64,000 nt of DNA, taken from positions 1 to 64,000 of the forward strand of contig JAITLO010000034.1 of assembly GCA_031277855.1 (NCBI GenBank), in the 5' to 3' direction. Position numbers and translations under genes: made by a program. This DNA is from Acidovorax sp. GTDB lineage: Bacteria > Pseudomonadota > Gammaproteobacteria > Burkholderiales > Burkholderiaceae_C. Below, in pieces: positions 47,910 to 57,008 of this stretch. Position 1 is the first letter of the stretch, and every line of letters begins with the position of its first letter. A model generated the notes under the pieces. The model was not told the DNA's origin, ran no database searches, and saw only the letters and a program-made list of their open reading frames with translations.

Positions 47910-48446
47910 CCGCTGTGGCGTTTGGCAGGGGCTGCTGCAGCCTGTCAGCGAATGTGCGCCAGGCAGTGCTGGCGTTGTGCGCACTCCGGGGTGAGGCGAC
48001 TTCAGCGCAGGGCAGTCGTTCGGTGTTGTACCCGCTTTTTTTCAACGCTTTGCCCCATGCTGGGGGCATGCCCGTCTCCCCGGGCGAAGTCGTTTCATAA
48101 ATCCCTTGCAGGCTTGCTTTAGAGGTAAGCGATAAATCACTTCAGCGTGCTTACCCGGATAAGGAAAACGCCAAATTGACAGCGCTGTCAATACAGCGAG
48201 ACATTAACGCACCGAGATGCATGAGCAGGCCTTTATGCAATGACGGCGAGGCCAGTGTGCAGCCGGGCGTTTTGTGTTCAAGCCCTGCTGTGAAGGGCCC
48301 GGGGCCTGGCGTGTGTTTGCGGCCGCTTGCGAACAAGGCCAGGGCTTTGCACGGTGTGCAGGTCTTGGTGTGGACGCGATTTTCTAGCAACCCCCTTGGA
48401 CAGCACAGGGCTGGCCATGGTGACTTGTGCGGGTGAAACCACTTTG
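47910..48446. other. Intergenic region upstream of the symporter gene
   Basis: About 540 bp. It contains the operator/promoter at 48176-48206; the 240-nt leader that follows is unusually long and has no recognised gene or riboswitch. Left of the operator nothing is recognised, and no terminator with a clear T-run ends the capsule operon. Confidence 0.5.
48176..48206 (+). promoter_or_regulatory. LacI-type operator and promoter of the symporter/GH3 operon
   Basis: The 16-bp palindrome TTGACAGCGCTGTCAA at 48176-48191 is identical to that before xylF. Its left half is a consensus -35. GACATTA follows after exactly 8 bases (48200-48206), as at xylF. The identical site and spacing suggest a common repressor and promoter. 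Confidence 0.8.
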
Positions 48447-49868
48447 ATGAATACAGCCAATCCAGAGGGTGTGATAGCGCGGGTGCCGCATGCGCTCCAA
48501 AACGCGGTGCAAGGCAGGGAGGCCAGACTGCCGTTTCGGGTGAAGTTCGGCTTTGGTGTGGGCGACTTTGCGCTCAATCTGTACTGGCAGGCCACCACGC
48601 TGTATCTGCTGTACTACTACACCGACGTGGCTGGCCTGTCGCCCGTGGTGGCAGGCTGGATATTTGCAGGTGCGATGCTGTGGGATGCGTTTTGCGACCC
48701 CATCGCTGGCTATATCGCTAACCGCACCCGCTCACGCTGGGGGCGTTACCGCCCTTATCTGCTGTTTGGCTGTGTCCCGCTGGCACTCAGCTTTGTGGCG
48801 ATGTTTGTTCCCGCTTATGTGAGCGGCGCAGGCATGCTGGCATTGGTGCTGGGCACGCATGTGGTGTTTCGGACCACTTACACCGTGCTGTCCATGCCAT
48901 ACAACGCGCTGATGGCCACTTTGACGCACAGCAGTCAGGAGCGGGGCAGCCTGGCCGCGTATCGCATGATTTGCGCCAGCTCGGCCGCCTTGCTGGTGGC
49001 TTTGTCCACACTCAAGCTGGTGGCGATCTTTGGGCAGGGTAACGAGCAACGGGGATTTTTGATGGCTATGGCGGTGTATGCGGCCATTTCCATTCCCGTG
49101 TTTGGGTTCACCTTTTTTTCGAGCCAGGAGCGGGAAATGCCGGATGCCCATGGCATCACGCTCCGGGAGGCGTGGGCGGTCATCGTGCGCAACCGCGCAT
49201 TTCTGCTGGTGGCCGGGATGACGGTGGCGCTGGCGGCTGCAGGCACTTTTCTGTCCAAGACGCTGCCCTATGTCTTGAAGTATGGCTTGCACCGAGAGGA
49301 TTTGATCGGGGCCGCGCTGGGCATGTTCACCATGCAGGCTTTTATCGCCATTCCGTTCTGGGCATGGGTGATGCGGCGCAGCTCGAAGCGCACGGTGGCC
49401 TTGTGCGGCGGTGGCCTTGGCATGTTCGGCTATGCCGTTCTGGGCGGTGTGGGTGTTCAGGACGTGGCGCTGCTTTTTGGCCTGCTGGGGTTGCTGGGCT
49501 TTGCTGGGGCGGCATCGGTGCTGGCGGTGTGGGCCATGGTGCCCGACACCGTGGAGTACGGCGAATGGCACACGGGGGGGCGCGGTGAGGGCGTCATCTT
49601 TGGCGCCTTTTCTTTTGCCCACAAGGGAGCGCTGGCCATTGCAGTGGCGGGCATAGGGCATTTGCTGGGCGCCATGGGGTTTGTGGCCAACCAGCCTCAA
49701 TCACAGGCCGCCATCGACGGTATGCAGACCATGCTGTGGCTGGCCCCCATGGCGCTGCAGGGCATGGGCCTATTGTTTGCTTTTTTCTACCCACTTTCCC
49801 CGCAGGCCTACCAGCACATGCTGGCTGCGTTGCGTCAGCGCCGGGCTGGTCAGTCCGTCCAGCGTTGA
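48447..49868 (+). CDS. GPH-family glycoside/pentoside:cation symporter
   Basis: A 473-residue 12-helix transporter of the glycoside-pentoside-hexuronide:cation symporter family. FGFGVGDFALNLYWQATTLY at the N-terminus, WDAFCDPIAGYIANRTRSRW between TM2 and TM3, and the later VPDTVEYGEWHTGGRGEGV are family signatures. It likely imports a glycoside such as a xylo- or gluco-oligosaccharide for the GH3 enzyme encoded next. ATG 48447 is preferred to 48417 as it gives the normal N-terminus. Confidence 0.9.
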   Translation: MNTANPEGVIARVPHALQNAVQGREARLPFRVKFGFGVGDFALNLYWQATTLYLLYYYTDVAGLSPVVAGWIFAGAMLWDAFCDPIAGYIANRTRSRWGRYRPYLLFGCVPLALSFVAMFVPAYVSGAGMLALVLGTHVVFRTTYTVLSMPYNALMATLTHSSQERGSLAAYRMICASSAALLVALSTLKLVAIFGQGNEQRGFLMAMAVYAAISIPVFGFTFFSSQEREMPDAHGITLREAWAVIVRNRAFLLVAGMTVALAAAGTFLSKTLPYVLKYGLHREDLIGAALGMFTMQAFIAIPFWAWVMRRSSKRTVALCGGGLGMFGYAVLGGVGVQDVALLFGLLGLLGFAGAASVLAVWAMVPDTVEYGEWHTGGRGEGVIFGAFSFAHKGALAIAVAGIGHLLGAMGFVANQPQSQAAIDGMQTMLWLAPMALQGMGLLFAFFYPLSPQAYQHMLAALRQRRAGQSVQR

Positions 49869-49952
49869 TGCGGCCGCTCTCGGCTTTTGGGGCCACAAGG
49901 TGTCGCACACCTCAGTGTGCTTGGAGCATTATTTTTTTCATGGAGTGTCTTG

Positions 49953-52118
49953 ATGTCTGGTGCACTTGATTCCCATGCTGTGCCTGTGCTGCTGTCCCCA
50001 TCGGCGCTGCAGCACAGGGCCGCAGACCCCGATACCCGCGCCCGCGAGACCGAGGCGCAGATGGACGATGACGAGCGTTTCTCGCTGCTCTACAGCCTGA
50101 TGGTCCGGGTCTTTGGCAAGGCTGAGCGTGAGCCTCGTGTGCCGGCAGAGGTGCCCGCCGTGGCTGGTTATGTGCCGGGTGTGCAGCGTCTGGGTATTCC
50201 AGCTTTGCTGCTGGCCGATGCCAGCCTGGGGCTACGCCACACCGGCGGGCCGGACGACGGCGCGACAGCGCTGCCTTGCGGCCTGGCCATGGGGGCGACT
50301 TTCCATCCCCAGCTGGTGCAACAGGCTGGCAAGCTGGTGGGCAAAGAAGGGCAGGCGCGTGGGTTTAATGTGCTGCTAGGCGGGGGCATCAATCTGGTGC
50401 GGGAGGTACGCGGTGGCCGGAACTTTGAGTACATCTCGGAAGATCCGCTGCTCTCCGGTCTGATGGGGGCGGCCATGACGGCCGGCATGCAGCAAGAGCA
50501 GGTCATTGCCGTGCTCAAGCATGTGTCGCTGAATGCCAGCGAGACCAACAAGTTTTTTCTGGATGCCGTTATCGACCCTGCGGCCCACCGTGAAAGCGAT
50601 TTGCTGGCCTTTCAGATTGCCATGGAGCGCAGCGAGCCCGGCGCCATGATGGGGGCCTACAACCTGGTCAACGGCGCTTATGCCTGTGGTAGCCGGGTGC
50701 TGCTGCAGGAGACCATCAAGGACGCCATGGGCTTCAAGGGCTGGCTGATGTCGGACTGGCTGGCCGTCTACCATTGGGACTTTGCCTTGCATGGGCTGGA
50801 CCAGCATTCCGGCGCCCAGCTGGATGCGCAAGAGTGGTTCAACGGGCCGCTGCGCCAGGCCTACGAGGCCGGCCTGGTGCCCAAGGCGCGCATCAGCGAG
50901 ATGGTGCGGCGCATGCTGCGCTCCTACTACGCCGTGGGCATAGACCAGCCACCGCCTGCGGAGGCCGTGGACTGGCAGGCCCACCACGCCACGGCCTTGC
51001 AGCTGGCCCGCGAAGGCCTGGTGCTGCTGAAAAACGAGAACGCGGTGCTGCCCCTGGCGGCCAAGGCGCAGCGCATTGCGGTGATTGGCGGCTGGGCGCA
51101 GACCGGGGTGTTGTCAGGCGACGGCTCCAGCCAGGTGATGCCGGTGGGTGGCTATGCCGCCAGCTTGCCTTTGCGCAGCCACCCCTTGTTGGGCCCCACG
51201 ACCATGCGCTTTTTCGGGCCTTCCCCGTTGGCTGAACTGCGCAAGTTATTGCCAGAGGCCGAGCTGGTGTTTGACAGCGGCGCCCAGGTGGCCGATGCGC
51301 TGGCAGTGGCTAAGGGAGCCGACGTGGTGATTGTGTTTGCGGTGCGACATGAAGGGGAGCGTTTTGACAGCCCCGACATGGCGCTGCCGTTTGGGCAAGA
51401 TGCCTTGATTGAGGCGCTGGCCCAGGCCCATCCTCACGTTGTGGTGGTGCTGGAGACCGGTAACCCGGTGGTCATGCCCTGGCATGACAAGGTGCAAGCC
51501 ATTGTGCAGGCCTGGTTCCCCGGGCAGGCCGGTGCACAGGCCATTGCCGAAGTGTTGACGGGGGCGGTCAACCCCTCGGGCCGCTTGCCCATCAGCTTTC
51601 CGGTGAATGTGGAGCAGACGCCGCACCCAGCGCTGCCGGGCGCCGATGTGGAACTGGGCACGCCGATCAAGGTGCATTACCACGAGGGTGCAGAAGTGGG
51701 CTATCGCTGGTTTGCCCAGCAAGGTCGGCAACCGCTGTTTGGCTTTGGCCATGGTTTGAGCTACACGGATTTCAGCTACAGCGATTTCCATGTCAGCGGC
51801 GGTGAAACCGTGTCGGTGGTATTCACCGTGACCAACACCGGCGCATGTGAGGGCAGCGATGTGCCGCAGCTGTACCTGACGGATGCAGCGGGCGCGCCGC
51901 GCATGCGCTTGCTGGGCTTTGAGCGTATCTCACTGCAATCCGGCGCCTCGGCACGCGTCAGCCTGACTGCAGACCCGCGTTTGCTGGCACGGTTTCATAG
52001 CGAGTCCGGGCACTGGCATATCGAGGCCGGCATATACCGCGTGGCATTGGCGCGCTCTGCCTGTGCGCCGGAGTGCAGCGCCGAGATCGCTCTGCGGGCA
52101 CGAGAGTTTGGGCATTAA
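49953..52118 (+). CDS. GH3 beta-glycosidase (beta-glucosidase/beta-xylosidase)
   Basis: A 721-residue cytoplasmic glycoside hydrolase without signal peptide. The GH3 N-terminal TIM barrel holds GIPALLLADASLGLR, the NASETN segment and the nucleophile Asp268 in GWLMSDWLAVYHWD. The GH3 C-terminal alpha/beta domain starts near LVLLKNENAVLPL. A final fibronectin III-like domain follows (VSVVFTVTNTGACEGSDVPQ). Together with the symporter it should hydrolyse imported beta-glycosides. Glucosidase versus xylosidase cannot be settled from motifs. The gene lies 84 nt after the symporter stop with a ribosome site TGGAG. Confidence 0.9.
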   Translation: MSGALDSHAVPVLLSPSALQHRAADPDTRARETEAQMDDDERFSLLYSLMVRVFGKAEREPRVPAEVPAVAGYVPGVQRLGIPALLLADASLGLRHTGGPDDGATALPCGLAMGATFHPQLVQQAGKLVGKEGQARGFNVLLGGGINLVREVRGGRNFEYISEDPLLSGLMGAAMTAGMQQEQVIAVLKHVSLNASETNKFFLDAVIDPAAHRESDLLAFQIAMERSEPGAMMGAYNLVNGAYACGSRVLLQETIKDAMGFKGWLMSDWLAVYHWDFALHGLDQHSGAQLDAQEWFNGPLRQAYEAGLVPKARISEMVRRMLRSYYAVGIDQPPPAEAVDWQAHHATALQLAREGLVLLKNENAVLPLAAKAQRIAVIGGWAQTGVLSGDGSSQVMPVGGYAASLPLRSHPLLGPTTMRFFGPSPLAELRKLLPEAELVFDSGAQVADALAVAKGADVVIVFAVRHEGERFDSPDMALPFGQDALIEALAQAHPHVVVVLETGNPVVMPWHDKVQAIVQAWFPGQAGAQAIAEVLTGAVNPSGRLPISFPVNVEQTPHPALPGADVELGTPIKVHYHEGAEVGYRWFAQQGRQPLFGFGHGLSYTDFSYSDFHVSGGETVSVVFTVTNTGACEGSDVPQLYLTDAAGAPRMRLLGFERISLQSGASARVSLTADPRLLARFHSESGHWHIEAGIYRVALARSACAPECSAEIALRAREFGH

Positions 52119-52148
52119 CGGGCGCCGAAATTGGGCCGTGAAAAAGCA

Positions 52149-52180
52149 AAAGCCATGCAACTGAGAAGCTGCATGGCTTT
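52149..52180. terminator. Bidirectional terminator between the GH3 gene and tRNA-Ser
   Basis: AAAGCCATGCA and TGCATGGCTTT arms around a 10-nt loop, with A-rich and T-rich flanks. It serves the GH3 operon (+) and the tRNA (-). Confidence 0.75.
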
Positions 52181-52186
52181 GAGCTT

Positions 52187-52277
52187 TGGCGGAGCAGGCG
52201 GGATTCGAACCCGCGGTGGGCTATTAACCCACACACGCTTTCCAGGCGTGCGACTTAAACCACTCATCCACCGCTCC
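52187..52277 (-). tRNA. tRNA-Ser (GGA)
   Basis: A 91-nt class II tRNA on the minus strand with a long variable arm (GGGTTAATAGCCC), anticodon GGA (loop CTGGAAA), T-arm GGTTCGAAT and encoded CCA. Confidence 0.96.
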
Positions 52278-52605
52278 GTGTGATGAAGCCGCTATTCTAG
52301 CCTGAATTTTGGAGGCCTTCGGGGAAGTACCGTATTTTTGTGCAGCGGGGCTCATGGAACTGGCGTTGTTCCGTGTGGGGCCTGGCCCTCATCCCCGCCT
52401 TCCCCCGGCGGGGGAAGGTGCAATACCCAAGGCATGGAGGCCGGTGGCATTCCCTCACCCCAATCCTCTCCCGCAAGCGGGTGAGGGAGTAGGGCAGAGC
52501 GTACAAAACTGGCGTGACCGAGGTCAGGGACAGCGAGCAAGGGCCGCCCCGCAGCGAGGCTGTCGTCCCCCTGGGGGGAAGGCGCCGTAGGCGACTCAGG
52601 GGGGG
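52278..52605. other. Intergenic repeat region tRNA-Ser to SPFH gene
   Basis: About 330 bp without a gene. It contains CCCCGGCGGGGGAAGG and CCTCTCCCGCAAGCGGGTGAGGG type inverted GC repeats (about 52380-52490) and the inverted second copy of the GC-rich interspersed repeat at its right end. The tRNA-Ser promoter should lie at its left end. Confidence 0.6.
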
Positions 52606-52606
52606 T
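52543..52606 (-). repeat. GC-rich interspersed repeat, copy B
   Basis: Reverse complement reads CCCCCTGAGTCGCC, TTCCCCCCAGGGGGACG and CAGCCTCGCTGCGGGGCGGC, matching copy A at 10138. It abuts the stop codon of the SPFH gene. Confidence 0.7.
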
Positions 52607-53514
52607 TACTTACCTACCTGCACCATCTTCATGGCGGAGGTGATCAGACTGGAGACTTCCGTCATATTGCTGGGCACCACCAGGGTGGTGGTGGCGTCGG
52701 CAGCCACCTTGCTGTAGGCATCGACGGCGCTTTCAGCCACCTTGAGCTGCACAGCCTGCTGGCCGCCGGGTTGCTGAATGGCAGCGGCCACGCGCTCCAG
52801 GGCCTGGGCGGTGGCTTCGGCCACGGCCTTGATGGACTCTGCCTCACCCTGGGCCTTGTTGATCACGGCCTGCTTTTCACCTTCGGAGCGGGCGATAAAG
52901 GCCTCGCGTTCACCGGTGGCGATGTTGATCTGCTCCTGGCGGCGGCCTTCGGATGCGGCAATCAGCGCGCGCTTTTCACGCTCGGCCGTGATCTGGGCTT
53001 GCATGGAGCGCAGGATTTCGGCCGGAGGCGTCAAGTCCTTGATCTCATAGCGCAGCACCTTCACGCCCCAGTTCAGCGCGGCTTCGTCAATGGCCGACAC
53101 CACCTGGGCGTTGATCATGTCGCGCTCTTCAAAGGTCTTGTCGAGCTCGAGCTTACCGATCACGCTGCGCAGCGAGGTCTGGGCCAGCTGGGTCACGGCC
53201 ATGATGTAGTTGGACGAGCCATAGCTGGCGCGCATGGGGTCGGTCACCTGGAAGTACAGAATGCCGTCCACCTGCAGCTGGGTGTTGTCGCGTGTGATGC
53301 AAACCTGGCTGGGCACATCCAGCGGAATTTCCTTGAGGCTGTGCTTGTAGGCCACGCGGTCCACAAAGGGCACCAGAAAGTTCAGACCGGGTGTGAGCGT
53401 GCCGGCGTACTTGCCCAGGCGCTCCTTGATCCAGGCGTGCTGCTGGGGAACGACCTTGACGGACTGGGCCACAAAAATAATGGCAATGACGAAGAGAACG
53501 ATGGCAATTTCCAT
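52606..53514 (-). CDS. SPFH/Band 7 membrane protein (QmcA/stomatin-like)
   Basis: A 302-residue protein with one N-terminal membrane helix (about 2-20), an SPFH domain (about 22-180, VVPQQHAWIKERLGKYAGTL, YKHSLKEIPLDVPSQVCITR) and a C-terminal coiled coil rich in Ala/Glu (about 190-270). It scaffolds membrane microdomains and commonly pairs with an NfeD protein. Here an NfeD gene lies 248 bp upstream on the same strand, so the pair likely works together. Confidence 0.92.
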   Translation of the reverse strand: MEIAIVLFVIAIIFVAQSVKVVPQQHAWIKERLGKYAGTLTPGLNFLVPFVDRVAYKHSLKEIPLDVPSQVCITRDNTQLQVDGILYFQVTDPMRASYGSSNYIMAVTQLAQTSLRSVIGKLELDKTFEERDMINAQVVSAIDEAALNWGVKVLRYEIKDLTPPAEILRSMQAQITAEREKRALIAASEGRRQEQINIATGEREAFIARSEGEKQAVINKAQGEAESIKAVAEATAQALERVAAAIQQPGGQQAVQLKVAESAVDAYSKVAADATTTLVVPSNMTEVSSLITSAMKMVQVGK

Positions 53515-53762
53515 GGATGCTCCTTAAGCATGAAAAGGGAGTTGCTAGAAAAAAAAGAGCTACTTACGCAGACAGCATGAGCACAAGAGCCATAAAGCCC
53601 CATGATACCCAGGCTATGAATTCAGGGTGCTGTGCATGAAACTGCTGCACTTCACGCCAGGGCACCGCGCAAGGGCCGCCCCGCCGCGCTGGTGCCGTCC
53701 CCCTCCATCGCGCAGCGATAGAGAGGGGGAAGACGCGAAGCGGCTCAGGGGGTGTTGCAACC
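53515..53762. other. Gap between the nfeD-like and SPFH genes
   Basis: About 250 bp without a gene; contains repeat copy C and, close to the SPFH start, the segment GTTGCTAGAAAAAAAAGAGC. Confidence 0.5.
53668..53754 (-). repeat. GC-rich interspersed repeat, copy C
   Basis: AAGGGCCGCCCCGC, GTCCCCCTCC and GGCTCAGGGGG match copies A and B. It differs in an inserted segment (ATCGCGCAGCGATAGAGAGG) that is itself partly palindromic. Confidence 0.6.
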
Positions 53763-54188
53763 TCAAGCCTTGTCTACGACAAGCCGATTGCCCTGCAGGG
53801 CCACCACGCGGTGCTGGCCTGTGGTGGGCATGGCGCCGGGGCGCAGCACAGCAGTCCACTGCGCGCCGCGGTAGGGCACGCGGGTGGTGCCGTCGGCCTC
53901 CCACTGGGTGACGGTAATGGTTTCGCCAATGTCCATATTGACTGCGGGATCCGACAGCGCCGGCAGGCCTTTGCTGCGAGCGCGGCGAATGCGGCGCGCC
54001 ACCATCACGCACAGAATGCCCACCACGGCGGCTGTGGCGACCTGCACGGTCTCACTCAGGCCCAGATGGGCTGCGACAGCGCCGGCTGCCAGCCCCAGGC
54101 CAATCATCAAGAGGTAGATGGTGCCCGTCAGCAGCTCGGCCACTACAGCCAGCCCCGTGAAAATCCACCACCAGGTGCTTGCCTCCAT
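53763..54188 (-). CDS. NfeD family membrane protein
   Basis: A 141-residue protein of the short NfeD class without a protease domain. Hydrophobic helices occur at about 5-25, 27-45 and 50-68, followed by an OB-fold (about 85-141, GETITVTQWEADGTTRVPYR ... GAQWTAVL). Partner of SPFH proteins. The ATG at 54188 has a ribosome site GGAGTC; the extended frame from 54224 does not. Confidence 0.88.
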   Translation of the reverse strand: MEASTWWWIFTGLAVVAELLTGTIYLLMIGLGLAAGAVAAHLGLSETVQVATAAVVGILCVMVARRIRRARSKGLPALSDPAVNMDIGETITVTQWEADGTTRVPYRGAQWTAVLRPGAMPTTGQHRVVALQGNRLVVDKA

Positions 54189-54345
54189 GTAGATGACTCC
54201 TTTCGACGCCACGATGCGGCGCAATTGTGTTGGTACAAAACCCTTATTTGCCTCGGAATGCAGACAAGCCCTAGGGAATGCCCTCGATATTACTTACACT
54301 GCGCGCCTGTTCCGTTTTTAAAACCCGGTCGCACGGGGTCTGCGC

Positions 54346-56874
54346 ATGAAATTCCGCTTTCCCATCGTCATCATCGACGAGGACTATCGTTCCGAGAATA
54401 CTTCGGGTCTGGGTATCCGTGCGCTGGCGCATGCGATCGAACAAGAGGGCTTTGAAGTCCTGGGCGTTACGAGTTACGGCGACCTGAGTCAGTTCGCCCA
54501 GCAGCAAAGCAGGGCCAGCGCCTTCATCTTGTCGATCGACGACGAAGAATTTACCCAGGGCGGCGAGACCGACCCCGAGGTGATCCACGGCCTGCGCAGC
54601 TTCATTGGCGAGGTGCGTCGCAAAAACGAAGATGTGCCCATCTACATCTATGGTGAAACCAAGACCAGCCGCCATCTGCCCAACGACATTTTGCGTGAGC
54701 TGCACGGCTTCATCCACATGTTCGAGGACACGCCCGAGTTCGTGGCCAAACACATCATCCGCGAGGCCAAGAGCTATCTGGAAGGCGTGCAGCCCCCGTT
54801 CTTCAAGGCGCTGCTGGACTATGCCGAAGACGGCTCGTACAGCTGGCACTGCCCCGGTCACTCCGGCGGTGTGGCGTTCTTGAAGAGCCCCGTGGGCCAG
54901 ATGTACCACCAGTTCTATGGTGAGAACATGCTGCGCTCCGACGTCTGCAACGCCGTGGAGGAGCTGGGCCAGCTGCTGGACCACAACGGCGCCATCGGCG
55001 AAAGCGAGCGCAATGCGGCGCGCATCTTCAACGCCGACCACTGCTACTTTGTTACCAATGGCACGTCCACATCCAACAAGATTGTGTGGCACCACACGGT
55101 GGCGCCGGGCGATGTGGTGGTGGTGGACCGCAACTGCCACAAGTCCATCCTGCACTCCATCATCATGACGGGTGCGATTCCGGTGTTCCTGAAGCCCACG
55201 CGCAACCATTTCGGCATCATCGGCCCTATCCCGCAAAGCGAGTTCTCGGTCGAGTCCATCCAGGCCAAGATCGCGGCCAACCCGCTGCTCAAGGGCGTGG
55301 ATGCCAAGGCCGTCAAGCCCCGCGTGCTGACGCTGACCCAGTCCACCTACGACGGCGTGCTCTACAACACCGAAACCATCAAGCAGATGGTGGACGGCTA
55401 TGTGGCCAATCTGCACTTCGACGAGGCCTGGCTGCCCCACGCCGCCTTCCACCCCTTCTATGGCAGCTACCACGCCATGGGCAAGAAGCGCGCGCGCCCC
55501 AAGGAATCCGTGGTGTATGCCACCCAGTCCATCCACAAGCTCCTGGCCGGTATCAGCCAGGCCTCGCATGTGCTGGTGCAAGACAGCCAGACGCAAAAGC
55601 TGGACCACCATTTGTTCAACGAGGCGTATCTGATGCACACCTCGACCAGCCCGCAGTACAGCATCATCGCCAGCTGCGACGTGGCCGCTGCCATGATGGA
55701 GCCACCCGGTGGCACGGCGCTGGTGGAAGAGTCCATTCTCGAGGCCCTGGACTTCCGCCGCGCCATGCGCAAGGTGGACGAAGAGTTCGGTGATGACGAT
55801 TGGTGGTTCGAAGTCTGGGGCCCCGAGGCCCTGGCCGAAGAAGGTGTGGGCTCGGCCCAGGACTGGATTATTCGCGGCCCCGACGCCTCGCCCAAGCACA
55901 AGGCAAAAGCCAAGAACGGCAAGAGCGGCAAGGAGTTTGACAACTGGCACGGCTTTGGCGATCTGGCCGACGGCTTCAACATGCTGGACCCCATCAAGTC
56001 CACCATCGTCACGCCCGGCCTGGACCTGGACGGCGACTTTGCCGACACCGGTATTCCCGCCTCCATCGTCACCAAATACCTGGCCGAGCACGGCGTGGTG
56101 GTCGAAAAGACCGGCCTGTACAGCTTCTTCATCATGTTCACCATCGGCATCACCAAGGGCCGCTGGAACACCATGCTGACCGCGCTGCAGCAGTTCAAGG
56201 ACGACTACGACCGCAACCAGCCGCTGGCGCGCATCCTGCCGGAGTTCTGCCAGCAGCACCGCCGCTACGAGCGCATGGGCCTCAAAGACCTGTGCCAGCA
56301 TGTGCACGAGCTGTATGCCAAGTACGACATTGCCCGTTTGACCACGGAGATGTATCTGTCCGATCTGCAGCCGGCCATGAAGCCCTCGGACGCCTACGCC
56401 CACATTGCCCAGCGCAAGACCGAGCGTGTGGAGATTGACCACCTGGTGGGCCGCACCACCGTGGGCCTGGTCACGCCTTACCCGCCCGGCATTCCGCTGC
56501 TCATTCCCGGTGAAGTCTTCAACAAGAAGATCGTGGACTACCTGTTGTTCGCCCGCGAATTTGCCAAGGAATGCCCGGGCTTTGAGACCGACATCCACGG
56601 CCTGGTGGAGCTGGAAGGCGAAGACGGCGAGATCCACTACTACGCCGACTGCGTGGTGGAGACCAAAAAACCTGCTGCCAAAAAGCCCACAGCCAAGACC
56701 TCGGCCCAGCCCGCCGCCAAAGCGGCTGCCAAGCCGGTGGCCAAGCGCGCGGTGAAAACGGTGGCAGCCAAGGCCCCTGCGAAGAAGGTTGCTGCACCCA
56801 AGGCAGCCGCCAAGGTTGCGGCCAAGCCCGCTGCCAAGAAGGCCGCAGCCAAAAAGCCTGCTGCCAGCCGCTGA
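54346..56874 (+). CDS. Orn/Lys/Arg decarboxylase with a histone H1-like tail
   Basis: An 842-residue fold type I PLP decarboxylase. It has an N-terminal wing/receiver-like domain (about 1-125) and a PLP domain with WHCPGHSGG, VTNGTSTSNKIV, HFDEAWLPHAAFHP and the PLP lysine Lys398 in ATQSIHKLLAG. The C-terminal domain includes TPYPPGIPLLIPGE. These are the features of inducible lysine/ornithine/arginine decarboxylases of about 750-770 residues. The extra C-terminal 70-75 residues are almost only Lys, Ala, Pro, Val and Thr in KKPAAK/KAAAK repeats, like histone H1 or AlgP tails. The amino acid substrate cannot be told with certainty; the PLP domain matches the biodegradative arginine/lysine type. 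Confidence 0.9.
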   Translation: MKFRFPIVIIDEDYRSENTSGLGIRALAHAIEQEGFEVLGVTSYGDLSQFAQQQSRASAFILSIDDEEFTQGGETDPEVIHGLRSFIGEVRRKNEDVPIYIYGETKTSRHLPNDILRELHGFIHMFEDTPEFVAKHIIREAKSYLEGVQPPFFKALLDYAEDGSYSWHCPGHSGGVAFLKSPVGQMYHQFYGENMLRSDVCNAVEELGQLLDHNGAIGESERNAARIFNADHCYFVTNGTSTSNKIVWHHTVAPGDVVVVDRNCHKSILHSIIMTGAIPVFLKPTRNHFGIIGPIPQSEFSVESIQAKIAANPLLKGVDAKAVKPRVLTLTQSTYDGVLYNTETIKQMVDGYVANLHFDEAWLPHAAFHPFYGSYHAMGKKRARPKESVVYATQSIHKLLAGISQASHVLVQDSQTQKLDHHLFNEAYLMHTSTSPQYSIIASCDVAAAMMEPPGGTALVEESILEALDFRRAMRKVDEEFGDDDWWFEVWGPEALAEEGVGSAQDWIIRGPDASPKHKAKAKNGKSGKEFDNWHGFGDLADGFNMLDPIKSTIVTPGLDLDGDFADTGIPASIVTKYLAEHGVVVEKTGLYSFFIMFTIGITKGRWNTMLTALQQFKDDYDRNQPLARILPEFCQQHRRYERMGLKDLCQHVHELYAKYDIARLTTEMYLSDLQPAMKPSDAYAHIAQRKTERVEIDHLVGRTTVGLVTPYPPGIPLLIPGEVFNKKIVDYLLFAREFAKECPGFETDIHGLVELEGEDGEIHYYADCVVETKKPAAKKPTAKTSAQPAAKAAAKPVAKRAVKTVAAKAPAKKVAAPKAAAKVAAKPAAKKAAAKKPAASR

Positions 56875-56880
56875 GTACGG

Positions 56881-56900
56881 AACGGCCCGCTAGGGCCGTT
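56881..56900 (+). terminator. GC-rich hairpin after the decarboxylase
   Basis: AACGGCCC and GGGCCGTT around GCTA, 7 nt after the stop. No T-run follows, so termination may depend on the longer hairpin just downstream. Confidence 0.45.
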
Positions 56901-56933
56901 CTCAAAAGTGAGGTGTTAAAAAGTGAGCTATTT

Positions 56934-57003
56934 ATGCTTGCTATCTGCGGGTTTCAGTATGGTTTGATACTGAAAACCAGCAGGTATCAGCATAGGCAGC
57001 TCA
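56934..57003. repeat. Compound inverted repeat
   Basis: Inner perfect arms TTTCAGTAT and ATACTGAAA, with outer imperfect arms GAGCTATTTATGCTTGC and GCATAGGCAGCTC, followed by a T-run. It resembles the hairpin at 10359-10442 in its outer AGCTGCCT-type arms. It may also terminate transcription from both sides. Confidence 0.5.
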
Positions 57004-57008
57004 TTTTT

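Noticed and set aside
54271-56637. Minus-strand open frame of about 788 codons opposite the decarboxylase
   Set aside because: Antisense of a strongly supported PLP enzyme; low-complexity His/Val/Gly composition and no family match.
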